From Nitrospiria bacterium (GTDB taxonomy: Bacteria > Nitrospirota > UBA9217): a stretch of DNA of 32,825 bases. Below, piece after piece: positions 6,751 to 15,766 of the stretch. Location: contig CAKKPG010000057.1 of NCBI GenBank assembly GCA_919901555.1, positions 1 to 32,825 of the forward strand. The letters run 5' to 3'. The notes beneath the pieces were generated by a model, which saw only the letters and a program-made list of their open reading frames with translations, was not told the DNA's origin and ran no database searches. How positions within the stretch are numbered: position 1 is the stretch's first letter; the number at the start of each line of letters is the position of its first letter. The translations under genes were made by a program, and so were the position numbers.

Positions 6751-6786
6751 ATAAAAAGACCACAAAGCCCGCGTCTTTGTGGTCTT
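6751..6786 (-). terminator. intrinsic terminator / possible attenuator in a 5' leader
   Basis: Read on the minus strand, AAGACCACAAAG and CTTTGTGGTCTT form a perfect 12-bp stem with a 7-base loop, followed by a run of five T. It lies about 30 bases before the ATG at 6721 and downstream of the promoter at 6820-6848. There is no gene upstream on this strand for it to terminate. Confidence 0.65.
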
Positions 6787-6819
6787 ACCGGTCGTGGTCC
6801 CGTTGAAAAATCATGTATT

Positions 6820-6848
6820 ATAATCGCACGTTACGCCCATAAAGTCAA
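6820..6848 (-). promoter_or_regulatory. candidate sigma-70 promoter of the small cysteine protein
   Basis: TTGACT (6848-6843), a 17-base spacer and GATTAT (6825-6820) on the minus strand. Transcription would start near 6813, giving a leader of about 90 nt that contains the hairpin at 6751-6786. Confidence 0.5.
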
Positions 6849-6877
6849 CAGTTGTTTTCACGCTTTTTTATACATCC

Positions 6878-6906
6878 TTGACTGCATTCTCCGATAATGG
6901 TATGGT
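6878..6906 (+). promoter_or_regulatory. candidate sigma-70 promoter of the RNA methyltransferase gene
   Basis: TTGACT (6878-6883), a 17-base spacer and TATGGT (6901-6906) on the plus strand. A start near 6913 would leave about 44 bases of leader before the GTG at 6957, and excludes the earlier in-frame ATGs as translation starts. Confidence 0.45.
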
Positions 6907-6956
6907 TATGGTTATGCCATCTTGTCGTCATAGAGGACTGGTTGAATAAGGAAATC

Positions 6957-7718
6957 GTGACGGCAGCGCCTCTCCGCCATTCTATGCCCCAGGAAACAAG
7001 CCTCCACAACATCAGCATTGTCCTCGTAAACACCAAGACGCCCGGGAACATCGGGGCCGTGGCCCGGTGCATGATGAACATGGGCCTGTCCCGGCTGCTC
7101 CTGGTCAAGCCGCCGCCGGACAGGCGCGGCGAGGCGATGAAGCTTGCCGCGGGCGCCGAGGAGCTCATGCAGAAGGCGGCGCGGTTTCACACGCTGAGGG
7201 AGGCCGTCGTTGACCACGGTCTCGTGGTGGGAACGTCGAAGCACGTCACCCGGCGCCGGAAGAATATTCATCCCCCCCGCGAGATGGCGGAGCATATCAT
7301 CCCGCTCTTGCCGAACAATAAAGTGGCTGTCGTCTTCGGCCGCGAGGTGAACGGCCTGGACAAGGATGACCTCGCCCTCTGCCAGGAACTCATTGCCATA
7401 CCCTCTTCCGACGCCTTCCCTTCCCTGAACCTCTCTCACGCGGTCATGGTCGTGGCGTACGAGTTGTTTCTGTCTGCCCGGGCCGGCGCCCCTGCTTCGG
7501 AAACCGCGCTTGCCCATGCCGATGCGCTCGAAAACTTCTACCGTCATTTACAGAACACCCTGCAGGACATCGGTTTCCTTGACCGGGAACATCCGGAGCA
7601 CATGATGTTCGCGCTGCGGCAGCTCTTCGGCAGGGCGCGGCTCGACCAGAGGGACGTCAGCATCCTCCGCGGCATCCTGCACACGATGGAACGCGCCGCA
7701 CCGCGCAGCAAGCCGTGA
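6957..7718 (+). CDS. TrmJ/SpoU-type RNA 2'-O-methyltransferase
   Basis: A 253-residue SPOUT-class methyltransferase that uses S-adenosylmethionine to methylate a ribose 2'-OH. The sequence has the three SpoU motifs: KTPGNIGAVARCMMNMG (residues about 28-43, motif 1 with the N and R catalytic positions), VVFGREVNGL (motif 2) and SLNLSHAVMVVAYELF (motif 3). The C-terminal helical extension (RHLQNTLQDIGFLD onward) matches TrmJ, which modifies tRNA position 32, so TrmJ is the most likely identity. GTG at 6957 was chosen because AAGGAA precedes it and a promoter lies upstream; ATG 6984 is an alternative. It is the only plus-strand gene on the left side and converges with ftsZ. Confidence 0.9.
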   Translation: MTAAPLRHSMPQETSLHNISIVLVNTKTPGNIGAVARCMMNMGLSRLLLVKPPPDRRGEAMKLAAGAEELMQKAARFHTLREAVVDHGLVVGTSKHVTRRRKNIHPPREMAEHIIPLLPNNKVAVVFGREVNGLDKDDLALCQELIAIPSSDAFPSLNLSHAVMVVAYELFLSARAGAPASETALAHADALENFYRHLQNTLQDIGFLDREHPEHMMFALRQLFGRARLDQRDVSILRGILHTMERAAPRSKP

Positions 7719-7739
7719 AATTCTGATTAGCCTGGAAAG

Positions 7740-7862
7740 AGCGTTTAGTCACGGATTTTGAAAAGCTTACGATGGATTCATGGGTCACCCATTCGGCGAA
7801 TCTTTGATATTATTTTTTGCTTGGTTTTATCCGTGGTTATCAGTGTTCATCCGCGGCCAACT
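7740..7862. repeat. intergenic word repeat (ACGGATGAACACTGATAACCACGG family)
   Basis: The spacer between the converging methyltransferase and ftsZ genes holds GTCACGGATTT on the left and TATCCGTGGTTATCAGTGTTCATCCGCGGC (7835-7858 region) on the right, which are partly complementary words. No clear intrinsic terminator was found in this spacer. Confidence 0.5.
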
Positions 7863-7874
7863 ACCGTCTTTAGG

Positions 7875-9077
7875 TTAATCCGCCTGCCTTCTCAAGAACG
7901 TGGGTTTATCGAGATCGTCGCCGTCGATGCCCAGGGCTTCGTTGCGAAAATCGAAGGCCTCCTGCCTGCGCTTGGGCTTTTCGATGACCTTCATGTATTC
8001 TTTCAGGCTCACGGGCCGCTTCACGCGGTCGCGGATGCCCTGCTCGTCGAAGCCCGTGGCGATGACCGTCACCATGATCTCTTCGCTCATGACGGGGTTG
8101 ATCACGGCGCCGAAGATGATGTTCGCGCCCGAATCGGCCTCTTCCTTGATGATGGCCGACGCCTCGTTCAGCTCGTAGATCCCCATATCGTTCCCGCCGG
8201 TGATGTTGATGAGCACGGCCCGCGCCCCTTTGATGGAACCGTCTTCCAGCAGGGGACTCGATATGGCCCGCTGCGCCGCTTCGATGGCCCGGCCCTCGCC
8301 CCTGGCCACGCCGGTGCCCATGACCGCGCGGCCGCGGTTGGACATGACGGTCTTCACGTCGGCGAAGTCCACGTTCACGTATCCCGGCACCATCACCACG
8401 TCGGAGATGCCCTTCACGGCCTGGCCGAGCACGTCGTCGGCGAGCTTGAAGGACTCCAGGAGCGTCGTCTTCTTCTCGGCCAGGTTGAGGAGCCGTTCGT
8501 TGGGGATTACGATGAGGGCGTCGACGTTCTTCTTGAGTTCCGCCAGGCCTTCCTCGGCCCGGTGCATCCGCGATATGCCCTCGAAACTGAAGGGCTTGGT
8601 GACGACGCCCACGGCAAGAGCGCCGACCTCGCGCGCAAGGCCCGCGATCACCGGCGCAGCGCCCGTGCCCGTGCCGCCGCCCATCCCGGCGGTGATGAAG
8701 ATCATGTCCGCTCCCGAAAGCATGGACTTGATCTTCTCCACGTCCTCGAGGGCCGCGCTTCTTCCGACCTCGGGGTTGCCGCCCGCTCCCCGCCCGCAGG
8801 TGAGCATGGAGCCGATCTGGAGCTTGATGGGCGCCCGTGCGAGTTCCAGGGCCTGCATGTCCGTGTTTGCAACGATGAACTCGACACCCTTGATCTCGGA
8901 CAGCACCATGGTGCCGACGGCATTGCTGCCGCCTCCTCCCACGCCGATCACTTTTATCTTTGCAGGCAGCTTCTCTTCATCGAACTGGAACATCCCGCTG
9001 TCCCTCCTTTTCTCGCCCGCGTTCTCGCTGGCGACAAAGTCCATGATATCCTGGAAACTGAATTCGAGATTGTCCAT
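7875..9077 (-). CDS. ftsZ: cell division protein FtsZ
   Basis: A 400-residue tubulin-like GTPase that polymerises into the Z ring. The nucleotide-binding loop GVGGGGSNAV is at residues 46-55, the tubulin signature GGGTGTG at 133-139, and the T7 loop and synergy residues are in FADVKTVMSNRGRAVMG. The C-terminal peptide DKPTFLRRQAD, which binds FtsA and other partners, is intact. About 38 residues precede the core, longer than the roughly ten in E. coli; this tail has an FxFQDIMDFV hydrophobic stretch. The ATG at 9077 has AGGGAG at good distance; the ATG two codons earlier has none. It is the last gene of the dcw run, separated from ftsA by a repeat-filled spacer. Confidence 0.98.
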   Translation of the reverse strand: MDNLEFSFQDIMDFVASENAGEKRRDSGMFQFDEEKLPAKIKVIGVGGGGSNAVGTMVLSEIKGVEFIVANTDMQALELARAPIKLQIGSMLTCGRGAGGNPEVGRSAALEDVEKIKSMLSGADMIFITAGMGGGTGTGAAPVIAGLAREVGALAVGVVTKPFSFEGISRMHRAEEGLAELKKNVDALIVIPNERLLNLAEKKTTLLESFKLADDVLGQAVKGISDVVMVPGYVNVDFADVKTVMSNRGRAVMGTGVARGEGRAIEAAQRAISSPLLEDGSIKGARAVLINITGGNDMGIYELNEASAIIKEEADSGANIIFGAVINPVMSEEIMVTVIATGFDEQGIRDRVKRPVSLKEYMKVIEKPKRRQEAFDFRNEALGIDGDDLDKPTFLRRQAD

Positions 9078-9102
9078 GGCCATCTCCCTGTACGGCAGGA
9101 AA

Positions 9103-9170
9103 AAATTGGAAACTGAAGATTGAAACTTGAAAATTTTAAATTTGAAATTTACATTTTCCAGCTTTCAATC
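9103..9170. repeat. A/T-rich palindromic word repeat between ftsA and ftsZ
   Basis: GATTGAAA at 9118-9125 pairs with TTTCAATC at 9163-9170, and the interval is made of TTGAAA, AAATTT and TTTGAAATTT words. It occupies nearly all of the ftsA-ftsZ spacer. Confidence 0.65.
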
Positions 9171-9181
9171 CGGCTCTGCCG

Positions 9182-10402
9182 CTATATGTATTCTCCCAAC
9201 CACTTCCAGAATTTGTTCATCATCCCGCCGCGGCTGAATTTTCGCGGGGCCTCGTCCTGGTTCTCCGCGCCGTAGAGCACAAGCCCCACTCCCGTGGCAT
9301 AGATGGGGCTGTTCACCACGTCCATGAGGCCGCCGATGTTTCGCGGGGCCCCGCGCCTGATCGGCAGTCCGAGATACCGCTCCGCCGCCTCCTGGATCCC
9401 CTCCATGAGCGCCGTACCGCCGGTAAGCACGATGCCCGAGGCAAACATGTCCTCGAACCCGGTCTTCTTGAGCTTCTGCTGCACCATGCCGAAAAGCTCC
9501 TCCACGCGAGGCTCGATGATCTCGGAGAGGATCTGGCGGGACAGCTGTCTTGGCGGCCTGCCGCCCACGCTCGGCACGTCGAGGGTCTCTTCGTGCTTGA
9601 CCAGGGAAGACAGCGCACATCCGAATTTTATCTTTATCTTCTCCGCCTCCGACGCGGGCGTGCGGAGCCCGATGGCGATGTCGTTCGTAAGGTGGTTGCC
9701 TCCGATGGGGAGCACCTCGGTATGCCACAGGCTCCCTTCAAGGAAGAGCGCCAGGTCCGTCGTCCCTCCGCCGATGTCAACCACGGCGACGCCCAAGTCC
9801 TGTTCCTCCGTGGTAAGCACCGCGCGGCTTGATGCCAGGGGCTGAAGCACCAGGTCGTTGACGCTGAGCCCCGCGCGGGAACAGCTCCTCACGATGTTCT
9901 GGATGGAGGTGACGGCGCCGGTGATGATATGCACCTTGGCCTCGAGCCTCACCCCGAACATGCCGTGGGGCTCCTTGATCCCGTCCTGGTCGTCGATGAT
10001 GAATTCCTGCGGGAGCACGTGGAGGATCTGCTGGTCCATGGGAATGTTGACCGCCCGGGCCGCGTCGATCACCCGCGCAACGTCCGTGGCCCCCACCTCC
10101 CTGTTCTTGATGGCCACGACGCCCCGGGAGTTGATGCCCTTGATATGGCTGCCGGAAATGCCCACGTAGACGGCGTTGATCTCCACGCCCGCCATGAGCT
10201 CGGCCTCCTGGACGGCCTTCTTGATGGACTCCACGGTGCTGTCGATGTTCACCACCACGCCCTTCTTGAGGCCGTGGGAGGGGCTGATGCCGATGCCGAT
10301 GATGTCCACCTGGCCGGTCTCTTTCACCTCGCCCACGATGGCGCAGACTTTGGTGGTCCCCAGGTCCAGCCCCACGATTATGTTGTCCTGCTTCTTTACC
10401 AC
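9182..10402 (-). CDS. ftsA: cell division protein FtsA
   Basis: A 406-residue actin-like ATPase that tethers FtsZ to the membrane and activates septal wall synthesis. The phosphate-1 motif VGLDLGTTKVCAIVGE is near residues 9-24, the SHS2 (1C) domain follows, then phosphate-2 VVDIGGGTTDLALF and the adenosine motif VLTGGTALMEG. The C-terminus MMNKFWKWLGEYI is the amphipathic membrane-binding helix. The GTG at 10402 was chosen because AGGAGG lies eight bases before it; upstream in-frame codons are repeat-derived. Length matches the family. It precedes ftsZ as in most dcw clusters. Confidence 0.97.
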   Translation of the reverse strand: MVKKQDNIIVGLDLGTTKVCAIVGEVKETGQVDIIGIGISPSHGLKKGVVVNIDSTVESIKKAVQEAELMAGVEINAVYVGISGSHIKGINSRGVVAIKNREVGATDVARVIDAARAVNIPMDQQILHVLPQEFIIDDQDGIKEPHGMFGVRLEAKVHIITGAVTSIQNIVRSCSRAGLSVNDLVLQPLASSRAVLTTEEQDLGVAVVDIGGGTTDLALFLEGSLWHTEVLPIGGNHLTNDIAIGLRTPASEAEKIKIKFGCALSSLVKHEETLDVPSVGGRPPRQLSRQILSEIIEPRVEELFGMVQQKLKKTGFEDMFASGIVLTGGTALMEGIQEAAERYLGLPIRRGAPRNIGGLMDVVNSPIYATGVGLVLYGAENQDEAPRKFSRGGMMNKFWKWLGEYI

Positions 10403-10432
10403 TGGCACCCCTCCTGAAGGGTCATAAGGCAT

Positions 10433-10496
10433 GGTCAAGGGGCAGGGGTCGTGCTCATTATTCATCCGACCCTTGACCCCGGACCCTTGCCCCTAT
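10433..10496. repeat. palindromic word repeat (GACCCTTGACCCC family)
   Basis: GGTCAAGGGGCAGGGGTCG is mirrored by CGACCCTTGACCCCGGACCCTTGCCCC. It fills the ftsQ-ftsA spacer. Related words (GACCCCTGCTCCTTGACCCCTGATCC) occur in the murB-ddl spacer at 12332-12358, where they provide the AAGGAG ribosome site of ddl on the minus strand. Confidence 0.65.
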
Positions 10497-11350
10497 CTTT
10501 TGACCATCACCGCCGCCTGCCGCTCGGGGCGGAGATCCACATAGGCGAAGGTGATTCCGCGCCGCTTCACGTCGGCCATGATCTCGCCGAGCCTCCGGAG
10601 CTTTTCAGCATAATTCCCCCTGCCGATCTTGAATTCACGACCCGCGTACAGAAGAGACAGGGACTCCGGCGTATTCGCATTCACCGTTACCTCTTCGAGC
10701 CGCCATCCCCGGCAGGCCGCCAGCTCGGCCAGGAGCGCCAACGCTTCGGCCACGCCCTCGTTGTCGACCCGGTCTCCGGCGCGGACCGGGCAGTTTTTTA
10801 CCTTCACCAGCGGGAGCGATGCCAGCGAGAGCGATGAAGGACGAGCGCCCTCCCTGGCCGCCTTGCCCACGACAACGCCCTCATCATCCACCAGGAACCG
10901 TCCCGTGCCGGTTTCCAGCACAGCAGCGGGACTGCGCTCGGTAAAGACCATGCTGATCCTGTTGGGCAGGCGGCGCTCTATCCTGACATCCTTGACCCAG
11001 GGATGGGCCCGCGCCCGGCGCGCCGCCTCGTGGAGGTCGACGCGAAAGATGTTCTGCCCGGTGAAACCGGCCGCCATGTCCTTGATCTCGCCCTCGCTGA
11101 TCTGTCTCACGCCCCGTACATCCACGCCGGCGATCTGAAAAACCTCGGCGCGGACCAGCGATTGATAGGCCGCCCAGCCGAGATAGCTTCCCAGAACGAT
11201 GACCGCGGCTGCCAGGCCCTTGACCAGCGCGCCTCCGAATCCTGCGCGCCGCTTCGGAGAACTCCGCGCCGCCGTCACGCGCTTCACCGTCACGCGGTTC
11301 CCGTCGCTCCGGTACTTCCTCGGGACTTTTACATTCTTATAGTCTTTCAT
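10493..11350 (-). CDS. ftsQ: cell division protein FtsQ (DivIB)
   Basis: A 285-residue bitopic inner-membrane protein of the FtsQLB divisome subcomplex. A basic cytoplasmic tail (residues 1-38) is followed by one membrane helix (about 41-62), the POTRA domain beginning VFQIAGVDVRGVRQISEGEI (about 70-138), and the beta domain with WVKDVRIERRLPNRISMVFTER and FLVDDEGVVVGKA, all standard for the family. Length is normal. It stands between ddl and ftsA as in proteobacteria. Its stop lies at the edge of the repeat that separates it from ftsA. The AGGA before the ATG is unusually close, so the start is only fairly sure. Confidence 0.93.
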   Translation of the reverse strand: MKDYKNVKVPRKYRSDGNRVTVKRVTAARSSPKRRAGFGGALVKGLAAAVIVLGSYLGWAAYQSLVRAEVFQIAGVDVRGVRQISEGEIKDMAAGFTGQNIFRVDLHEAARRARAHPWVKDVRIERRLPNRISMVFTERSPAAVLETGTGRFLVDDEGVVVGKAAREGARPSSLSLASLPLVKVKNCPVRAGDRVDNEGVAEALALLAELAACRGWRLEEVTVNANTPESLSLLYAGREFKIGRGNYAEKLRRLGEIMADVKRRGITFAYVDLRPERQAAVMVKR

Positions 11351-11386
11351 TTCCTCGCGTTCTGGATCAAGGCAACCGTGTTGCCG

Positions 11387-12331
11387 TTACCTCTGTACGC
11401 CGACACGGTCGGCTTGCTCCACAAGCGCCAATCGCAGTATCTCCTCGACCAGGTCCGGAAACGATATCCCCACACCCTTTGCAATCTCCGGAAGGAGGCT
11501 CGTGGCAGTCATGCCCGGCAGGGTGTTCACTTCGAGGACGAAGGGCCGGCCGGTCCCGTCGATGATGAAATCCACGCGGCTGTAGCCCGTGCAGCCGAGG
11601 GCGCGGTGCGCGGCAAGGCCCGCATTCAGCGTCCGCTGATAGACATCCTTCGGTATCCGCGCCGGGAAAAAATGGTCCGACATGCCCTTTTCATACTTTG
11701 CCTTGTAATTGTAGAACTCTTCTTTGGGCACGATCTCGATGGCGCCCAGCGCCCGGTCACCCAGGATGCCCACCTGCACTTCTTTGCCTTTGATATATTT
11801 TTCTATCAATATATCACAATCGTAGGTGAATGCGAGCTCTACGGCCGGACCGAGGTCATCGTTCTTATGGACAAGGCTTACGCCCACACTGGACCCTTCG
11901 GAGCAGGGCTTGACCACAAGGGGAAATCCCATCTCCGCGGCCGCGGCCTTTGCGCGCTCCCGCTCGGAAACTACCGCGTAAGGCCCGACGAGCAGGCCGT
12001 GGCTTTTAAACGCCAGCTTGGACACGATCTTGTTCATCCCCATGGCGCTCGCCAGTATCCCCGAGCCCGTATAGGGGATGCCCATGACCTCGAGCATTCC
12101 CTGGATGGCGCCGTCCTCGCCGTACGTGCCGTGGAGTCCGATGAATGCCGCTTCGACGCCGGCCTTCCGGATCTGCTCCGCCGCGTCCCTGTTGACGTCA
12201 ATGCCCACGGCGCTGTAGCCTTTGTCCTGGAACGCTTTCAAGATCGCTGTCCCGCTCGCGAGGGACACCTCGCGCTCCGACGACAGCCCGCCCATAAGGA
12301 CACCGATTTTTTTCTTCGTCACCAAGCCCAT
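11387..12331 (-). CDS. ddl: D-alanine--D-alanine ligase
   Basis: A 314-residue ATP-grasp enzyme that joins two D-alanines in the cytosol for the MurF reaction. Visible features: MGGLSSEREVSLASG near residues 13-27 (substrate-binding E and S), GLHGTYGEDGAIQGMLE, KPCSEGSSVGVSLV of the ATP-grasp core, YSRVDFIID and the metal-binding VLEVNTLPGMT with E and N ligands. Length is normal for DdlB. The ribosome site AAGGAG is contributed by the word repeat upstream. It follows murB by about 33 bases and precedes ftsQ. Confidence 0.97.
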   Translation of the reverse strand: MGLVTKKKIGVLMGGLSSEREVSLASGTAILKAFQDKGYSAVGIDVNRDAAEQIRKAGVEAAFIGLHGTYGEDGAIQGMLEVMGIPYTGSGILASAMGMNKIVSKLAFKSHGLLVGPYAVVSERERAKAAAAEMGFPLVVKPCSEGSSVGVSLVHKNDDLGPAVELAFTYDCDILIEKYIKGKEVQVGILGDRALGAIEIVPKEEFYNYKAKYEKGMSDHFFPARIPKDVYQRTLNAGLAAHRALGCTGYSRVDFIIDGTGRPFVLEVNTLPGMTATSLLPEIAKGVGISFPDLVEEILRLALVEQADRVGVQR

Positions 12332-12364
12332 GACCCCTGCTCCTTGACCCCTGATCCTTTCACG

Positions 12365-13276
12365 TTATGCATCTTCCCCGATGATCTTGATCTCCGGCTC
12401 AAGCCGGACGTTATGGACCGCGAGCACTTTCTCCTTCACCATCTCCATGAGGGCCAGCACGTCGGCGGCCTTCGCCGAGCCCAGGTTCACGATGAAGTTG
12501 GCGTGCTTTTCCGAGATCTGCGCCCCGCCCACGGTTTTGCCTTTCAGGCCTGACGATTCGATGAGCTGGCCCGCGGCGACGTCCTGGGGGTTCTTGAACA
12601 CCGACCCCGCGCTCGGCATCCCCCACGGCTGATGCTGCTTCCTCTTGTCCATGAGCTCCTTCACCCGGTTTTTGATCTTTTCCTCGGCGCCCCGGCGAAG
12701 GGTGATCGTGGCTTCAAGAACGAGGTGTCCGCCGGGAATTTTTGCCGTCCGGTAGCCGAAGCCCATCTCCTCGCGGCTTTTTGTGATGAGCCGTCCGTCC
12801 GGGGATATGAGGGTGACGGAGTCCGTAATGTCTCCAAGCTCTCCATCGGTCGTGCCGGCGTTCATGCACACCGCGCCGCCCACCGTGCCGGGGATGCCCG
12901 TGGCGAACTCAAGGCCCGTGAGTCCGTTCTCCACGGAAAAATTGAGAAGCCGCTGCAGGGGGGCGCCGGCCTGGACGTGGAGGACGGCAAAGGTGCCCCC
13001 CACCGAGCGGTATTCCCGGTCCAGGGAGATCGATGCGATGCGGGCGAGACTGACGGCAACGCCGCGGAACCCGCCGTCCCGTACCAGAAGGTTCGTGCCG
13101 CCGCCGAGGAAGAAATAGTTCAGTCCCCGGTTCTTGATCTCTTTCAAGAGGACGATCACGTCCTGTTTGTCCGCGGGGTAGACGAGGGCGTCCACCGGAC
13201 CGCCGATGCGGAACGATGTGTGGGAGCTCAGCGGCTCGTTCAACTTCACTTCTCCCCGAAGGTCAGTGAACTTCAT
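12365..13276 (-). CDS. murB: UDP-N-acetylenolpyruvoylglucosamine reductase
   Basis: A 303-residue FAD enzyme that reduces UDP-GlcNAc-enolpyruvate with NADPH to UDP-MurNAc. The FAD domain shows [33 protein letters not shown] and [15 protein letters not shown]. The active-site serine is in [10 protein letters not shown] and the C-terminal KHANFIVN motif is present; lack of the extra type I loop makes it type II, as in most non-enteric bacteria. Its first 14 bases overlap the end of murC, so the two genes are probably translationally coupled. The order murC-murB-ddl-ftsQ is classical. Confidence 0.97.
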   Translation of the reverse strand: MKFTDLRGEVKLNEPLSSHTSFRIGGPVDALVYPADKQDVIVLLKEIKNRGLNYFFLGGGTNLLVRDGGFRGVAVSLARIASISLDREYRSVGGTFAVLHVQAGAPLQRLLNFSVENGLTGLEFATGIPGTVGGAVCMNAGTTDGELGDITDSVTLISPDGRLITKSREEMGFGYRTAKIPGGHLVLEATITLRRGAEEKIKNRVKELMDKRKQHQPWGMPSAGSVFKNPQDVAAGQLIESSGLKGKTVGGAQISEKHANFIVNLGSAKAADVLALMEMVKEKVLAVHNVRLEPEIKIIGEDA

Positions 13277-14642
13277 GTTTTATCCTCTCCAGAATTCGTT
13301 CTCCCAGTTTCCATACGTCTCCCGCCCCGAGGGTGAGCACAAGGTCGCCCTTCCGGAGCACGCCGGCAAGATGGTCTACCACCTTGTCCTTGTCGGCGAT
13401 AAAGACCGCGTCCTTGTGTCCGTGGCGCTTGATGCCTTCGTAGATCGCCTGGCCCGACACGCCCGGTATGGGATGCTCTCCGGCGGCGTAGATCTCCATG
13501 ATGACCACCGTGTCCGCCTGGTTGAAAGCGGTGAAAAACTCCTTGAGCAGGTGCTGCGTGCGGGAGTACCGATGCGGCTGGAACACCGCCACCACCCGCC
13601 TCCCGGGGGCCGCCTTGGCCGCGGCGAGGGTCGCCTTGATCTCCGTGGGGTGGTGGCCGTAGTCGTCCACGACGAGGATGCCGCCTGCCTCTCCCTTGAT
13701 CTGGAACCGCCGCTGCACGCCGCTGAACTCCTTGAGCGCCCGGCGGATCACTTCGAGGTCGACGTCGAGCTCGCGGGCAACGACAATGGCCGCGATGCTG
13801 TTACTGACATTGTGGATGCCCGGAATGGCGATTTCGAACCATCCCAGGTCCTGGCCGTGATGGGTCACTTTGAACCGCGACCCCAGGGGCTGGAGGGAAA
13901 CCTCCTGTGCCTGGTAGTCCGCCTGGGTGCTCGTGCCGTAGGTGAGGTAACGCTTCTCCACCGACGGGATGAGGGACTGGATATGCCCCTCGTCCAGGCA
14001 GAGCACCGCGACGCCGTAGAACGGCACCTTGTTGATGAATTCCAGGAAGGCGTCCTTGATCTCGTTGATGTCCTTGTAGTAATCGAGATGCTCTTCGTCG
14101 ATGGTCGTGACCACGGCGATGGTGGGCGAGAGCTTGAGGAAGCTCCCGTCGCTCTCGTCCGCCTCGGCAACGAGGAACTCGCCCTGGCCGAGCTTGGCGT
14201 TCGTGCCCAGGCTGTTGAGCTTGCCGCCGATGACCACCGTGGGGTCGATGCCGCCTGCGGCCAGCACCGTGGCCACCATGGACGTTGTGGTCGTTTTGCC
14301 GTGGGCGCCGGCAATGGCCACGCCGTACTTGAGCCGCATGAGCTCGGCAAGCATCTCCGCGCGCGGGATCACCGGTATCTGCTTTTCCCGCGCCGCCGCC
14401 ACCTCCACGTTGTCCTTCTTCACCGCCGAGGAGATGACCACGACATGGGGCGACGTGATGTTCTCCGCCCGGTGGCCGATGAAGACCTCGCCGCCCAGCT
14501 GCTTCAGCCGCTCCGTGGTGTCCGAGTCCTTCATGTCCGAACCGGAGACCTTGTAGCCCAGGTTCAGGAGCACCTCGGCAATGCCGCTCATGCCGATGCC
14601 GCCGATGCCGACAAAGTGGATGTGCTTAATCTTTTTGAACAT
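13263..14642 (-). CDS. murC: UDP-N-acetylmuramate--L-alanine ligase
   Basis: A 459-residue Mur ligase that adds L-Ala to UDP-MurNAc with ATP hydrolysis. The N-terminal UDP-binding Rossmann motif [17 protein letters not shown] is at residues 9-25, the ATP loop [10 protein letters not shown] at 111-120, and the central EADESDGSF and C-terminal [11 protein letters not shown] motifs are typical of MurC. Length is normal. The gene overlaps murG upstream by 17 bases and murB downstream by 14, so expression is tightly linked. Confidence 0.98.
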   Translation of the reverse strand: MFKKIKHIHFVGIGGIGMSGIAEVLLNLGYKVSGSDMKDSDTTERLKQLGGEVFIGHRAENITSPHVVVISSAVKKDNVEVAAAREKQIPVIPRAEMLAELMRLKYGVAIAGAHGKTTTTSMVATVLAAGGIDPTVVIGGKLNSLGTNAKLGQGEFLVAEADESDGSFLKLSPTIAVVTTIDEEHLDYYKDINEIKDAFLEFINKVPFYGVAVLCLDEGHIQSLIPSVEKRYLTYGTSTQADYQAQEVSLQPLGSRFKVTHHGQDLGWFEIAIPGIHNVSNSIAAIVVARELDVDLEVIRRALKEFSGVQRRFQIKGEAGGILVVDDYGHHPTEIKATLAAAKAAPGRRVVAVFQPHRYSRTQHLLKEFFTAFNQADTVVIMEIYAAGEHPIPGVSGQAIYEGIKRHGHKDAVFIADKDKVVDHLAGVLRKGDLVLTLGAGDVWKLGERILERIKHEVH

Positions 14643-15702
14643 AGGATATACAGATCCTCGCGATCTCTCCGGCCGCGCCCGACTCCATGAGGCCTGCGGC
14701 CTTTCCGCCTTTTCCGGCGTATTTTCGTATCACCGCCGCCAGCCCCGTCGGCGTCAGGTTTTTCTGGACAATGACGTCCGCGCTGCCGCGGTCGGCGAGC
14801 GTTCTGGCATTATACTCCTGATGGTTGTCCGCTGCAAAGGGATAGGGGATGAGCACTGCCGGTTTTCCGCACACGGCAAGCTCCGCCACGGTAGTGGCGC
14901 CTGACCGCGAGACCACAAGGTCCGCGGCGGCGTACGCCCCCGCCATATCATATATATAGGGAAAGACCGCTGCCCTCATCCCTGCCGCGTGATAAGCGGC
15001 CTTTACCTCTTCCACGTCTTTGTCCCCTGTCTGATGCAGGACCTGGATGTTCTGCATGTCCACGAGCAGACGGGCGGCCTCTTTCATGGCCATATTGATG
15101 GCATGGGCGCCGCCGCTCCCTCCGAACACGAAGACCGTGAACTTCCCTCGCGCGAGGCCGAAATCCTCGAGCGCCTTTTCCCGGTTTCCCCGGTCAATAC
15201 CCTGTCGCGTCAGAGGGCCTGTCACGACCGTCTTCTTCTCGGGGAAGAAGTTCATCCGGTTGGTTCCGGGAAAGCAGAGCACTACCCGGTCCACAAGGGC
15301 CGCCAGCATCCTGTTGGCAAGCCCCGCGTAGGAGTTGGGCTCCACAATGATCGTGGGGACCCTGAGCAGCCAGCCCGAGAACATTACCGGCGCAGAGGCA
15401 TAGCCTCCCACCCCGAGCACCACGTCCGGCCTCGCTTCCCGGAGAAGCCGGAACGACTGATACACGCTCCGCGGAAGCGTGATGAGCGTTTTGAGGACCG
15501 AGGCAACTCCCATGCCCTTGAGCTTGCCGGCGGTTATGAAACGCAGGGGCAGTCCTTCTTTGGGCAGGACTCTCGCCTCGATGCCCTGCTCCGTGCCGAC
15601 GAAGAGGACTTCATTCCCCGGCATCCGGAGCAGCTCCCGCGCAATGCTGATTCCCGGGTACAAATGCCCGCCGGTCCCGCCGCCTGCGATGAGGACTTTC
15701 AA
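14626..15702 (-). CDS. murG: MurG N-acetylglucosaminyltransferase (lipid II synthase)
   Basis: A 358-residue GT28 glycosyltransferase that transfers GlcNAc to lipid I on the inner face of the membrane. The N-terminal G-loop [11 protein letters not shown] (residues 7-17), the [14 protein letters not shown] segment, the [11 protein letters not shown] loop and the C-terminal [33 protein letters not shown] donor site are all present. The start is TTG at 15702, because the protein begins [11 protein letters not shown] directly there; no other start fits. Its end overlaps murC by 17 bases. A tandem 8-bp repeat lies just upstream. Confidence 0.97.
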   Translation of the reverse strand: MKVLIAGGGTGGHLYPGISIARELLRMPGNEVLFVGTEQGIEARVLPKEGLPLRFITAGKLKGMGVASVLKTLITLPRSVYQSFRLLREARPDVVLGVGGYASAPVMFSGWLLRVPTIIVEPNSYAGLANRMLAALVDRVVLCFPGTNRMNFFPEKKTVVTGPLTRQGIDRGNREKALEDFGLARGKFTVFVFGGSGGAHAINMAMKEAARLLVDMQNIQVLHQTGDKDVEEVKAAYHAAGMRAAVFPYIYDMAGAYAAADLVVSRSGATTVAELAVCGKPAVLIPYPFAADNHQEYNARTLADRGSADVIVQKNLTPTGLAAVIRKYAGKGGKAAGLMESGAAGEIARICISYVQKD

Positions 15703-15713
15703 TATATCTTTCC

Positions 15714-15761
15714 CCGATTCACCGATTCACCGGTTCTCCGATTATCCGATTATCCGATTCA
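15714..15761. repeat. six tandem 8-bp units CCGATTNN
   Basis: Units read CCGATTCA, CCGATTCA, CCGGTTCT, CCGATTAT, CCGATTAT, CCGATTCA without gaps. The array fills the spacer between ftsW and murG. It is the only strictly tandem repeat among the dcw spacers. Confidence 0.85.
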
Positions 15762-15766
15762 TGAAT

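Noticed and set aside
6809-6824. Plus-strand promoter TTGAAA / TATAAT near 6803-6824
   Set aside because: Only ten bases separate the two hexamers, too short for sigma-70.
11003-12553. 516-codon plus-strand open frame over ftsQ, ddl and murB
   Set aside because: Runs across three well-supported genes on the other strand; no ribosome site or domain.
15714-15761. CRISPR-like array
   Set aside because: Units are 8 bp with no spacers; no cas genes anywhere in the window.
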